DNA of 34,746 bases from Desulfobacterota bacterium AH_259_B03_O07 (GCA_027717645.1 JALLOG010000021.1:1-34746), one strand, 5' to 3'. Shown: positions 1-8,524, counted from the stretch's first letter. Numbers and translations are program-made. The notes: generated from the letters alone by a model not told the origin.

Positions 1-87
1 GAGTTTCATCGAAGGGTCGAAGGGTTGTTACCCGTTTCATGCTGAGTTTATCGAAGTATGTATCAAGACAAAGAAAGATAAAGAATA
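1..87 (-). repeat. Partial copy D of the MITE-like repeat
   Basis: This stretch matches the inner part of the repeat copy at 26270-26360, including the shared core 'gctgagtttatcgaagtatg' and the following 'tatcaagacaaag'. It is cut by the window edge, so the outer end with the reading-frame tail is not visible. Copies A (14225) and B (17101) lack this middle insert. Strand is given relative to copy A. Confidence 0.75.
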
Positions 88-390
88 AACTATGAAGGAA
101 GCTTTAAGATACAAACTGCTAACTGATTATGCTAGAGATTCCGTTCTCGAATTATCTCACTTTTACAATTCTGAGGAACCGGGTTCCGAAGTAATCCCCT
201 TCGTTAGCAGGACATCGCTTCGTTTCACTCGGGAAGGCAGAATTTGGATAATGCCTCGTGGTCTTTCAACTGAGACCTTCGACTTTGCTCAGGACAGGCG
301 CTTCGATATTACTCAGCACAGACGATTCAGGTTAACTCATTCGAGGCTTTCTGAACTGCTCGTCATGGAAGTCTCCTAATAAGGAAAACT
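88..390. other. Decayed intergenic repeats, no convincing gene
   Basis: A 95-codon open frame runs through this stretch, but its peptide contains the low-complexity run FDFAQDRRFD. Such a run arises when short genomic repeats of the type 'ttcgactttgctcaggacag' are translated. A second repeat-like block, around 205-240, reads 'gacatcgcttcgtttcactc'. I see no recognisable domain and no good ribosome site. A membrane fusion protein gene, which would normally precede an RND permease, is not here. Confidence 0.6.
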
Positions 391-3300
391 ATGGTACATA
401 AAAGCGATGATGAACTTATAAGTACTACCCATAACACCGCGCGTTTTTTCACAGAGAACCGCCACATCTCATGGGTATTGCTTGTATTCCTAGTTCTCTG
501 GGGAGCCTTCAGCTACATCAACATGCCGAAGGAAAAGGACCCTGACATACCGGTCCTGCTTGCGATAGCCCTTTGCCCCTGGCCGGGTGCGGACGCGGAG
601 AAGGTGGAGCAGTTGGTGACAAGGGAAATCGAAGAAACCATCGCTCAGAATAGTTGGATTCATGCACCACAGGGCGGAAACGAATACGGCATAAAGTCCA
701 TCAGTCTTCCAGGCATGTCTATAGTCTACGTCCAGCTGCGGGAAGGTCTCAAAGACACGACGGAGCAATTCAATGACATAAATCTGAGGCTAGACTACCT
801 AAACTACAGCCTGCCCGAGGGAGCGGGACCGATACAATTCAATAGCGGTTTCGGGAACACCTCCGCCTTAATGCTTACTGTGGCAAGCCCCAAGGAAAGC
901 GAAGTCGAGATTGCGCTTCGTGCCGAAAGGATTAACCGTGCAATAGAAGAAGAGAGGTCTAATTTCCCGGATGAAACAGGCTCCCGTGCGTCATTCGTAG
1001 TGGCTTTGCCTAATTCAGTAGACAGAGCGAGTATAGAAGACGTCTTCATAATCCTCACAAGGCTCATCGCTCAGCAGAATATTGCAGAGGATATAGAGAG
1101 GATCGAAGGGCCTGGCTTTATAGGTTTTGACGCCTCGCTCAATACCGATGAAGAGACTTTTCAATCTTATGTGTACAATTTTGTACAAGAGAAGCTGGGG
1201 TTTTCAGGGTTTCATATAGATGCCTGGGAGCCTATTTTAATAGGGGATCCCAGTGAGACCGAGGAGAAATTAGAATCGGTTGCCGGTGATAAATACAGCT
1301 ACCGCGATCTCCAAAATATTACGAATCTGATCGCAAGAAACGTTCAGTTGGTGCCTCAAGTCTCGATCGTACAGAGTTACGGAGTACTTCCCGAAACCAT
1401 CTATCTCGAATACTCCCAGGACGAGCTTGCTTCCTATGGAGTTCTCCCCTCGCGTATAAAGCAGATCCTGAATGCGAGGAATATCGACCTCCCGGGAGGG
1501 GAGCTAGAGATTGGTGATTCGGAGGTAATAGTATATCCGTCGGGAGAGTTTAAAAGTACAGATGAGATCGGCAACGTGATAATTACAAAGACAGATCAGG
1601 GGGTGCCTGTATACCTTCGCGATCTCGTAGATACCCAAAGGGGATACCAGAGTCCACCGAAGTTTTTGAATTTTTATACCTGGCGGGACTCAGAGGGAAA
1701 CTGGCAGCGTAGCCGCGCGGTCACGCTTGCAATACAGATGCATGCCGGCCAGCAAATATTCGAATTCGGTAAAGGGGTGGATAAGGTGATGTCAGAGCTA
1801 GTACCCATTCTCCCTGACGATATCATTTTGGCGAAAACCTCCGACCAGCCTCAGCAGGTGAAAGAGAAAATCGATTTATTCCTGGAAGCTCTAATCGAAG
1901 CCATCTTACTTGTGGTGCTGGTGGCGCTGATAGGATTCTGGGAATGGCGCTCAGCGCTTCTTATGGCTTTTTCCATACCCATTACTCTGGCTATGACTTT
2001 CGGGTTCATGTATGTGCTCGGAATCGACCTGCAGCAGGTCTCGCTCGCTACGCTCATTATTGCTCTGGGCCTTCTGGTGGATGATCCGGTCGTTGCGAAC
2101 GACGCGATAAAGACGAATCTCGGCATAGGTCATCCGCCTATTGTAGCTTCATGGCTTGGCCCGACGAAACTGGCACGCGCAATAATGTTCGCTACTCTCA
2201 CGAATATAGTAGCCTACCTACCTTATCTTCTCCTCACCGGTACGACGGGTCAATTCATCTACAGCCTACCGATAGTCATGGCTTCTGCCCTTATTTCTTC
2301 AAGGCTGGTTTCTATGACATTCATTCCATTCCTTGGTTTCTATCTCCTTCGTCCGAGAAGTAAGCCTGAGCTCACGATCAAGGAGAAAAGGAAGACAGGG
2401 TTTACAGGGTTTTATTACGGGGTGGCCAAATACTCCATCGAGCACAGGTGGCGCGTTTTCGCCTTTTCTCTAATCTTTTTCGTCGTGGGCGGGATAGTTG
2501 CGAGTCGGCTAAAGACGTCGTTTTTTCCGGAGGATGTGCAGTATTTGTCTTATGTAGACGTTTGGCTTCCAAATTCTGCAACACTCTCATCCACAAACGA
2601 TATCACAGAACAAGCCGAACGTGTAATAGAGGAAGTTGCAGCCGAGTACGGTGCGAAGAAATCCGGGAATCGAGGTAAACCCAAGGAGATATTGAAATCG
2701 ATTACCTCCTTTGTAGGAGGAGGTGGACCACGGTTCTGGAGTACTGTACAACCAGAGCAAAAACATAGAAATTACGCCCAGGTCGTAATAGAACTCAACA
2801 GCAAGAAAGACACTCCGATAATCGCCCCGCTTCTCCAGCAAGCGCTCTCCGAGAAAATCCCGGGCGCAGTACTAGAGATGAGACAGCTTCAATTAAACCA
2901 TGTGGATTACCCTGTGCAGATCCATATTTCGGGAAGGACGGACATAAGTTCAGACCGCGTGGTCGAAGTAGAGGATATCCAGACACTTAGAAAGTTGAGC
3001 GACGAGCTGAAAGGCATTCTCCGCGATGTTCCTGAGGCAACGGATGTACGCGATGACTGGGGAGAAGATAGCTTCCAGGTTAGGCTCGAGGTTGATCCCG
3101 ACCGAGCCAATTTGTCTCAGATTACAAACGAGGACGTAGCCATTTCGTCCGCAGCCGGGCTAAGCGGATTACAGGTTACGACTTTTCGCGAGGGTGATCG
3201 GCAAATACCTGTGGTGGTGAGACTTAAGCTCGATGAGAGAGCTGAACTTTCCGATCTCCAGAGCCTTTACGTATACGGCTTGGCGGACTTTCAGAAAGTA

Positions 3301-4044
3301 CCGTTAATTGAGGTATCTTCCCTAAACTACAATATGGAGACCACAAAGATACAGAGGCGAGAGCAATTCCGCGCTATTACAGTGATCGCATTTCCGGTTG
3401 CAGGAGCGCTTCCTTCAACAATTACAAGTAAAGCAAAGGGCAAGATTGACGAGTTTATAAAATCCCTTCCCCCTAGCTACGAGTTGGTGTGGGGAGGCGA
3501 GAAAGAAAAGCAGCGAAAAGGGTTCAGGAATCTGGCAACGGTACTTATTGTCTCCGCATCGGCTATTTTCCTGGCGCTTGTGCTACAGTTTAGCAACGCA
3601 GTAAAGCCGCTTCTCGTTTTCGCGGCCGTCCCCTACGGGGTTGTCGGCGCGCTCATTGCACTCATGATTATGGGTGAACCATTCGGGTTTATGGCATTTC
3701 TGGGGATTGCGAGTCTGGTCGGTGTAATAGTGAGCCATGTAATAGTGCTGTTCGATTTTATAGAGGGGATGCGTGAGAAGGGGGAGAGTTTTGAGGACTC
3801 GCTGCTGGATGCGGGAATCGAACGCTTAAGACCTATAATGATAACAGTCGGAGCGACGATACTCGCACTATTCCCCTTGGCAATACATGGAGGACCCCTC
3901 TGGCAACCCCTTTGTTATGCACAAATAGGTGGCCTGGCGGTGGCTACTATTATTGAGTTGGTTTTAGTACCTACTTTCTATGCAATTTTCGTCCTCGATT
4001 TGAAGATCGTCAAGTGGGAAACACCGGAAGATCAAAGTAACTAG
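391..4044 (+). CDS. RND-family efflux permease (AcrB/HAE type)
   Basis: This is an inner-membrane, proton-driven exporter of the resistance-nodulation-division family, which works as a trimer joined to a periplasmic adaptor and an outer-membrane channel. At 1217 residues it is longer than AcrB (about 1050). It has the expected plan: TM1 near residues 28-46, a large periplasmic porter domain, TM2-6 around 498-660, a second periplasmic domain, and TM8-12 near 1045-1205. The TM4 acidic pair of the proton relay is present as D564-D565 in GLLVDDPVV. The TM10 lysine of AcrB appears replaced: the segment reads GVIVSHVIV with S1115-H1116. An AAGGAAAA ribosome site lies just before the ATG. No adaptor or channel gene is in view. 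Base composition is clearly richer in G+C than most of the window, which hints at a different history. The family call is secure; the substrate is unknown. Confidence 0.93.
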   Translation: MVHKSDDELISTTHNTARFFTENRHISWVLLVFLVLWGAFSYINMPKEKDPDIPVLLAIALCPWPGADAEKVEQLVTREIEETIAQNSWIHAPQGGNEYGIKSISLPGMSIVYVQLREGLKDTTEQFNDINLRLDYLNYSLPEGAGPIQFNSGFGNTSALMLTVASPKESEVEIALRAERINRAIEEERSNFPDETGSRASFVVALPNSVDRASIEDVFIILTRLIAQQNIAEDIERIEGPGFIGFDASLNTDEETFQSYVYNFVQEKLGFSGFHIDAWEPILIGDPSETEEKLESVAGDKYSYRDLQNITNLIARNVQLVPQVSIVQSYGVLPETIYLEYSQDELASYGVLPSRIKQILNARNIDLPGGELEIGDSEVIVYPSGEFKSTDEIGNVIITKTDQGVPVYLRDLVDTQRGYQSPPKFLNFYTWRDSEGNWQRSRAVTLAIQMHAGQQIFEFGKGVDKVMSELVPILPDDIILAKTSDQPQQVKEKIDLFLEALIEAILLVVLVALIGFWEWRSALLMAFSIPITLAMTFGFMYVLGIDLQQVSLATLIIALGLLVDDPVVANDAIKTNLGIGHPPIVASWLGPTKLARAIMFATLTNIVAYLPYLLLTGTTGQFIYSLPIVMASALISSRLVSMTFIPFLGFYLLRPRSKPELTIKEKRKTGFTGFYYGVAKYSIEHRWRVFAFSLIFFVVGGIVASRLKTSFFPEDVQYLSYVDVWLPNSATLSSTNDITEQAERVIEEVAAEYGAKKSGNRGKPKEILKSITSFVGGGGPRFWSTVQPEQKHRNYAQVVIELNSKKDTPIIAPLLQQALSEKIPGAVLEMRQLQLNHVDYPVQIHISGRTDISSDRVVEVEDIQTLRKLSDELKGILRDVPEATDVRDDWGEDSFQVRLEVDPDRANLSQITNEDVAISSAAGLSGLQVTTFREGDRQIPVVVRLKLDERAELSDLQSLYVYGLADFQKVPLIEVSSLNYNMETTKIQRREQFRAITVIAFPVAGALPSTITSKAKGKIDEFIKSLPPSYELVWGGEKEKQRKGFRNLATVLIVSASAIFLALVLQFSNAVKPLLVFAAVPYGVVGALIALMIMGEPFGFMAFLGIASLVGVIVSHVIVLFDFIEGMREKGESFEDSLLDAGIERLRPIMITVGATILALFPLAIHGGPLWQPLCYAQIGGLAVATIIELVLVPTFYAIFVLDLKIVKWETPEDQSN

Positions 4045-4443
4045 GAAAAGCGTGGAATCAACCCTTTTTTCATATATAAGATGGACGAGGAGTTGGCTCA
4101 CGCTGTTTGTGAAGCGTTTTCTCATTCTGAGTATGCGAATCATCGAACGCTAATTGTTGCTAGCGGCGATCTTTCACATTACTATCCCGTTGACACTGCA
4201 AAAGAAATGGATGGTATTGTTGTGGAAGACATAGAAAATATGGATGAGAGAAAGTTATTTGATGACATCATCTCAAAGAAAAGTGAAGCATGTGGATACG
4301 GTCCCATGATATCTACTATGATGATAGCAAAAAAACTAGGTGCTACTAATAGTAAAATCCTTTCTTACGGAAGTTCAGGGGATACAAGCGGTGACTATGG
4401 CGGCGTAGTCAGATATGTTTCAGCCGCTTTCAGCAAAATGTGA
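4045..4443 (+). pseudogene. C-terminal remnant of a MEMO-family (AmmeMemoRadiSam system B) protein
   Basis: The open frame from the ATG at 4081 encodes 120 residues that match the C-terminal half of MEMO proteins: LIVASGDLSHY, then an acidic-rich helix, ACGYGPMISTMM, SYGSSGDTSGDYGGVVRY. Full-length members have about 270-290 residues and bind metal through an N-terminal histidine region that is missing here. The frame is open back to the stop codon of the RND gene and lies in the same phase, so the fragment is joined almost directly to the permease 3' end. No ribosome site precedes the ATG. MEMO normally works with AMMECR1 and radical-SAM partners; none is nearby. I read it as a deletion scar rather than a working gene. 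Confidence 0.75.
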
Positions 4444-4532
4444 AGTTGGGTTAAGATATGTGCTGGCGCGATTAAGATTACGACCAAATTTAGATGAGGG
4501 CTTTAGTCCTCCATTTTGATTTCACATAGGTG

Positions 4533-4899
4533 TTATCTTTTTGCAAGAACTATTTTTTCATTCTGGATGTTCTTAATGAAATAATTATCCTTACCCATCT
4601 TACTTATTTCCTCCTCTGTGTATGGGAAAATATCTAATAGGTATACTGACATCAAGAAAACGAGCTAAGAAAGGGGGGATTCTGTCTATAAATCTTGTTG
4701 AGTCTTTTCTCAGAATTATAAGTATATCAGCGTCACTAATACCTGTATAATCTTCCTTTGCTAGTGAACCAAAGAGGCTCAACTCCATTACATTGGGATT
4801 TTCTTTTATTACCATTTTTGCGATATGCTTTAATTCTTTTAGTACCTTTTTTTTGCTAAGAGATTTTATCTTTACAGAATCGTATGATTTCTTTTGCAT
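4533..4899 (-). pseudogene. MNT-type minimal nucleotidyltransferase, frameshifted near its C-terminus
   Basis: This is the antitoxin partner of HEPN/MNT toxin-antitoxin pairs, related to DNA polymerase beta-fold nucleotidyltransferases. The GSX10DXD signature is intact (LFGSLAKEDY...SDADILIIL). The first frame ends at 4600 with an unusual tail (IPIRYFPIHRGGNK). The neighbouring frame continues naturally from about 4645 as VYLLDIFPYTEEEISK and stays open to a stop at 4533, which is how this family normally ends. A TAG in that second frame near 4662 confines the shift to the roughly 18 bases after it. One extra base, or two missing, explains it. The start at 4899 has an AAGAGGC ribosome site and overlaps the HEPN gene by 44 bases. 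Nucleotidyltransfer residues precede the break, so a shortened active protein is possible. Confidence 0.75.
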
Positions 4900-5245
4900 A
4901 TTTTATCGCCTCTTTAGCATCTTTTTCTGTAAAATATGACATGGGGGCTCCTGATGGCAGATCATTTGGATACCTTGTCGGTATGTAAAAGCGATCTAGG
5001 TATATTGCCATTTCTAGTAGTTTTTTTGAGGGTCGTTCCTTTTTTGGAATTTCGTTCATGAGCTTGCTGGCTGAGTGTCCCCATGCGTCCATATTAAAGT
5101 GCTGGTAAAGTGCTTTTAGTGCTTTTTCAGCCGCCTGAGGGCAATTAAAACATGCCCACTCATAGAATTTCCCTTTAAGATTCCACTTTGCAGCTTCTAG
5201 ATCCCTTTCTGCTTGAAGGAGCCAATCAAAAGTCCTTTGTGCCAT
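4856..5245 (-). CDS. HEPN-domain protein (toxin partner of HEPN/MNT pair)
   Basis: The 129-residue helical protein has the hallmarks of the Pfam HEPN family: W8 in the first helix (FDWLLQAERDLEAA), then YEWACFNCPQAAEKALKAL, then the distal GHSASKL and RFYIPTRYP segments. HEPN proteins of this kind are usually encoded just upstream of an MNT nucleotidyltransferase, as here, and act as ribonuclease-type toxins or as its structural partner. I do not find the RX4-6H active-site motif that defines catalytic HEPN RNases, so nuclease activity is uncertain. The ATG at 5245 has only a weak ribosome site. Translation of the overlapping MNT gene is probably coupled to this one. Confidence 0.85.
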   Translation of the reverse strand: MAQRTFDWLLQAERDLEAAKWNLKGKFYEWACFNCPQAAEKALKALYQHFNMDAWGHSASKLMNEIPKKERPSKKLLEMAIYLDRFYIPTRYPNDLPSGAPMSYFTEKDAKEAIKYAKEIIRFCKDKIS

Positions 5246-5315
5246 ACTATCATCATATTATGCTTTAAAATAGATTTCATTCAACGTCAAGTGAAACAAC
5301 AATCGAGGTTTTAAC

Positions 5316-5405
5316 TTATTGTATTACAAAAGTAATCCTACCAAAGGAGCGATTTGAACAAAGCTCCTCAATTTCCTTCATAATATCCTGATACATCAGT
5401 GTCAT
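5316..5405 (-). pseudogene. Possible short remnant of a DUF2292-like protein
   Basis: An ATG at 5405 opens 29 codons whose peptide (DIMKEIEELCSNRSFGRITF and a few more) resembles the start of the small DUF2292/YezD-like family, which runs helix, then 'fGsItivi', then a strand. It stops at VIQ, where family members continue for 10-20 residues. There is no ribosome site. It sits upstream of the HEPN gene in the same direction. This is resemblance by eye only and could be chance. Confidence 0.3.
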
Positions 5406-5565
5406 ATTAGGGGTGAAACCAATATGTTAGACTTTTATCTATTTTAAGAATAAGAACTTTAGCTAATTATAAATTGAATTTGTGCCATTTTTTTAGTTGG
5501 ATTTTTATAACGTTAGTGTTATTTTGCTATAGCATGTCTGCCATAAATTTAAAGGGAGTAGGCTT
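5406..5565. other. AT-rich leader upstream of the M23 lipoprotein gene
   Basis: The stretch is strongly AT-rich and probably carries the promoter of the next gene. A TTGGAT followed 17 bases later by TATTTT is the best -35/-10 pair I see, but neither box is good enough to annotate with confidence. Together with 5246-5405 it makes a gap of about 320 bases between real genes. Confidence 0.3.
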
Positions 5566-6948
5566 GTGATGAGATCTTCAAAATTATTGTTAATATCGTT
5601 ATCGATTATCTTAATTATTTTTTCATACGGGTGTAAAGATTCACCAAAAGAGCGTGTCACGGAGGAAACCGAAACAGTTGTAGAAGAAGTTTCGGAGCGA
5701 ATTCCTATTCAGGAGAAAACACAATCAAAGAGCGAAGATGATTCAAAAGAATCACGTGAAACCGATAATGAGTTTACCCCCGTTGTAATGTCCGTCCTTG
5801 CCAGTCCTACTCCCGTGAAGGGATCCGATGGACGTTTTCATTTTGTTTATGAGCTTTTAGTTACGAATGCTTATAAGTTAGATTTTGAAATAGTGTCCGT
5901 TGAAGTACTTGATGGAGATCAGAATGAAAAAGTGCTTACTTCTTTTTCAGGACAAAAAGTCTCAAAAAAGATGCAACTCGTTGGTACTAGAGCCCCGATT
6001 GACTCTTTGCAGCCTGGACAGGCTGGAATAATTTTCATGACTTTCGCGGTAGATACTATAAATGATATTCCTACTAATGTCATACATAGAATTGCTGTCA
6101 CGGTTCCAGGCGGAATACCTTCTAGATTGGTTGAACTACTTCAATTACCACCAGGACAAGAGCAGATTATTGAGACAGGGGGAATAGCAAAGGTAGGCAA
6201 TGCAGATGCAATTGTGCTAGGACCACCTCTCGAAGGCTCGGGTTGGGTAGTGGTAAACGGTTGCTGTGATTCAACAACACATATTAGATCGATACAGCCA
6301 GTAAATGGAAAGCTTTATCTAGCACAACGCTTTGCTATAGACTGGATGAAAATCAATAAAGACAGCCGTCTTTTTGTCGGTGATCCTAAGGACGTAAATA
6401 GCTATTTCGGCTTCGGTCAAAATGTATTGGCTGTTGCTCATGCTAGGGTTGCAGGGGTAGTTGATAAGTTCAAGAACCAAATTCCTGGTGAATTACCTAC
6501 TGAAATTACCTTTGAGGAAATAGATGGCAATCACGTCGTTCTTGATTTGGGCAATGGGCAATATGTATTTTACGCCCATTTGCAACCAAATAGCATAATC
6601 GTCAAGGAAGGCAATACCGTTAAGAGAGGACAGGCTATAGGTAAGCTTGGCAATACCGGAAACACCTCAGCACCCCATTTGCACCTGCATGTTATGGCCT
6701 CACCGTCTACTCTGGGTTCAAACGGTCTCCCATATGTGTTTGATCAATTTGACCTTATGGGTAGAACCACAGATGAATCTTTTTTTGATGAAGGACTTGA
6801 AGACCCCACGCCGATTGAAGGAATCGATAAAGCAGAAATAATTGAAGGAACGCCCATAAAAATTGAACCAGTTGACAAACCAGGACTCCACAGCGCAGAA
6901 TTCCCTCTAGATTTAAGAATTGTGGAGTTTCCTTCAGTCAGCAATTGA
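5566..6948 (+). CDS. M23-family peptidase lipoprotein
   Basis: This is a probable cell-wall-directed zinc endopeptidase or an inactive relative that binds peptidoglycan, anchored as a lipoprotein. The N-terminus is a signal sequence with a lipobox (FSYGC), followed by a charged, disordered linker to about residue 70 and a beta-rich domain at about 75-210. The M23 fold covers about 230-400: AQRFAIDW (D259), YAHLQ (H338) and the APHLHLH cluster (H371, H373, H375) give the Asp, catalytic His and HxH ligand. The first zinc His usually found before the Asp (H-x-n-D) is not obvious in the QRFAIDW segment, as in a known subgroup. The last ~60 residues are an extra tail. Translation can begin at GTG 5566 or at the ATG right after it (5569); an AAAGGGAG site fits both. 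Confidence 0.85.
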   Translation: MMRSSKLLLISLSIILIIFSYGCKDSPKERVTEETETVVEEVSERIPIQEKTQSKSEDDSKESRETDNEFTPVVMSVLASPTPVKGSDGRFHFVYELLVTNAYKLDFEIVSVEVLDGDQNEKVLTSFSGQKVSKKMQLVGTRAPIDSLQPGQAGIIFMTFAVDTINDIPTNVIHRIAVTVPGGIPSRLVELLQLPPGQEQIIETGGIAKVGNADAIVLGPPLEGSGWVVVNGCCDSTTHIRSIQPVNGKLYLAQRFAIDWMKINKDSRLFVGDPKDVNSYFGFGQNVLAVAHARVAGVVDKFKNQIPGELPTEITFEEIDGNHVVLDLGNGQYVFYAHLQPNSIIVKEGNTVKRGQAIGKLGNTGNTSAPHLHLHVMASPSTLGSNGLPYVFDQFDLMGRTTDESFFDEGLEDPTPIEGIDKAEIIEGTPIKIEPVDKPGLHSAEFPLDLRIVEFPSVSN

Positions 6949-6965
6949 CAGATGCGAGAGTTAAT

Positions 6966-7002
6966 GAACCTGGTTGAGATGCGATAAGGATAACCCAGGT
7001 TC
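6966..7002. repeat. Inverted repeat after the M23 gene
   Basis: GAACCTGG at 6966-6973 pairs with CCAGGTTC at 6995-7002 across a 21-base loop. There is no T-run, so it is not a typical intrinsic terminator. It may be an intergenic repeat. Confidence 0.4.
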
Positions 7003-7015
7003 ACGCCCTAAAAAC

Positions 7016-7258
7016 TCAAGGAGTCTTGTCTCCCACTCTCTTAAAAGTCCCGTAGCTCTCAGTAAGGAATTCAGAAACGGTGCCTTTACCGTCTATTACA
7101 AAAATTACTTCATCGTAGCCCGTATTGACCGACGGCCATTTAAGAAGAAACGTGTCGTAATCCCAGTGCTTGAGAATCCCCGGATATTTTGCGAGCCCGG
7201 CTTCTATCTTTAGTGAATCTTTATCCTCAACAACATTAAAAGTGAACGGGTTACTGTT
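7016..7258 (-). pseudogene. C-terminal remnant of a serine hydrolase with DUF3471 domain
   Basis: Read on the minus strand, the frame from 7258 to the TGA at 7016 gives about 80 residues that resemble the DUF3471 tail found after class C beta-lactamase-type hydrolases: LKHWDYDTFLLKW, then EVIFVIDGKGTVSEF, ending in YGTFKRV. A stop codon at 7259-7261 lies directly upstream, and the catalytic serine domain is absent. The fragment overlaps the 3' end of the protease gene by 8 bases. There is no start codon or ribosome site, so I treat it as a relic. Confidence 0.6.
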
Positions 7259-8213
7259 TTAAAATTTCAAATAAGTGTTCTATTTTAGTAGCTTTGAGGA
7301 GTTTATTTCTTTCGTAATATGATGATTGGATACCAATTAACTTAATATGTGAAGCACTCCAAATTTCGTTCTCAGGATTAATAGGTACTTCGAACACCCC
7401 ACAACCACTCATTCCTTGTGGTGTTATATCTGGTAGGATGTTATCAGTATTAACATCGTGAATCTTTCTTGGATCATATTCCAAGTAAATATCAAAATTC
7501 AAATCAGGTTGGTAGTCTAATACGCTTGTTTCTTGAGGTATACGATTAGAAACGATGGTCCAACATATAAATGGTTTAGCTAGCAAGTTGAATTTTGCTT
7601 TACCGGAACTATTTGAAATAAAATTTTGTTCAAGGAATTGTATAGGAAAACCTATCAAACATACTCTAGTGTCATGTTTATAAGCTTGACTGATAGAATT
7701 ATAGCTCGGGAAAAAATTAACTTTCAAAGATCTAGCGGTTTTTTCGTCCAGCTCTAAATAGCATATATCTATTCTTTTATTCTTCGACATCCCAAAATTA
7801 ACATTATCTTTGAAATCTAAAGGAATTATTTCACCAGGCCATCGATTATTTAAAGTTGATATCATAATCCTTGAAGACTCGTTCAAGTATTCCAAACAAT
7901 GTCTTGCGGTTACTACATAAAATTTAGTGTCATTTTGAACGAAGACACAACTAAAACTATCTGCCTCAGTCTTTTTTTCTTGTTCAGAAATTATCCATTC
8001 ATGAGAAACGGCTCCTACATGTGATTTGATGAACTCTGCAACTGATTCTAATACTTGATTGTTTTCTGCGCTATTAAATATATAGATAAAATGCGCATCA
8101 AATATAGGGATGCAACACTTTTTTCTAGTTTGGGGTGTAACTTTAAATAGGTATCTATTCGAAAGAAGAGATTTCTCAGATTTGTTCGAAATGACGGTTG
8201 CTTGGATTCCCAC
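7251..8213 (-). CDS. Trypsin-fold serine protease, 5' end uncertain
   Basis: The protein has the chymotrypsin-fold triad in order: H105 in VVTARHCLE, D149 in KRIDICYLEL, and S269 in PQGMSGCGVF. No signal peptide is evident, so it may act in the cytoplasm, as do protease domains of some bacterial defence or signalling proteins. The start is the problem. The longest frame opens with a GTG inside a repeat hairpin (8206-8230), and its first ~20 residues translate a widespread-looking intergenic repeat. No in-frame ATG exists before the catalytic His. Either a non-standard start lies near residues 30-60, or the gene lost its true 5' end by recombination into the repeat. Neighbours are toxin-antitoxin loci. 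The peptidase call is good; whether it is functional is open. Confidence 0.7.
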   Translation of the reverse strand: MGIQATVISNKSEKSLLSNRYLFKVTPQTRKKCCIPIFDAHFIYIFNSAENNQVLESVAEFIKSHVGAVSHEWIISEQEKKTEADSFSCVFVQNDTKFYVVTARHCLEYLNESSRIMISTLNNRWPGEIIPLDFKDNVNFGMSKNKRIDICYLELDEKTARSLKVNFFPSYNSISQAYKHDTRVCLIGFPIQFLEQNFISNSSGKAKFNLLAKPFICWTIVSNRIPQETSVLDYQPDLNFDIYLEYDPRKIHDVNTDNILPDITPQGMSGCGVFEVPINPENEIWSASHIKLIGIQSSYYERNKLLKATKIEHLFEILKQ

Positions 8214-8310
8214 TTACTACGTGTGGGAATGACATGCCCTTGTCATGCCTGAATGTTATCCGTTAAAAAATTACGGGTACAAGCTTTATCGGGCATCCAA
8301 GTATTCTCTT
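8206..8310. repeat. Palindromic intergenic repeats upstream of the protease gene
   Basis: ATTCCCAC at 8206-8213 and GTGGGAAT at 8223-8230 form a hairpin. It is followed by a second unit ('cttgtcatgcctgaatg' ... 'atcgggcatcc') that matches the unit at 18079-18110. The adjoining 'tcatttcgaacaaatctgag' element (read on the minus strand) supplies the first codons of the protease frame. Confidence 0.65.
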
Positions 8311-8364
8311 TGGTTTCCGGTTTGAAATATGCGGCTTTGGAAAGGTAAAGAAGAGCATCGGTTG

Positions 8365-8455
8365 GACAATATTTGGGCATTATAAATAGGAGACTAAGCA
8401 TAAGGGTGTTTGTTCATTTATAATGTTAGCAATAGAATTGTTTTGAATTCAAAAT
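8365..8455 (+). repeat. Direct repeat 1 flanking the TA loci
   Basis: This block aligns with 9667-9757. Shared pieces include GGACAA-ATTTGGGCAT at the left, a common 'TTCATTTATAATGTTAG' in the middle, and AT-rich similarity beyond. The copies are diverged by substitutions and small gaps. Two TA loci lie between them. Confidence 0.6.
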
Positions 8456-8524
8456 CTTAGTGTTAGTTCAGTATGTGGATTATAGTTATAATTATAAAAA
8501 TACTACTTATTAATGGAGGTAAGC

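Noticed and set aside
92-379. 95-codon open frame before the RND gene
   Set aside because: Its peptide is a translation of short genomic repeats (FDFAQDRRFD); no domain and no ribosome site.
6974-7213. 79-codon plus-strand frame after the M23 gene
   Set aside because: The minus strand of the same DNA reads as a DUF3471 tail, which explains it better.
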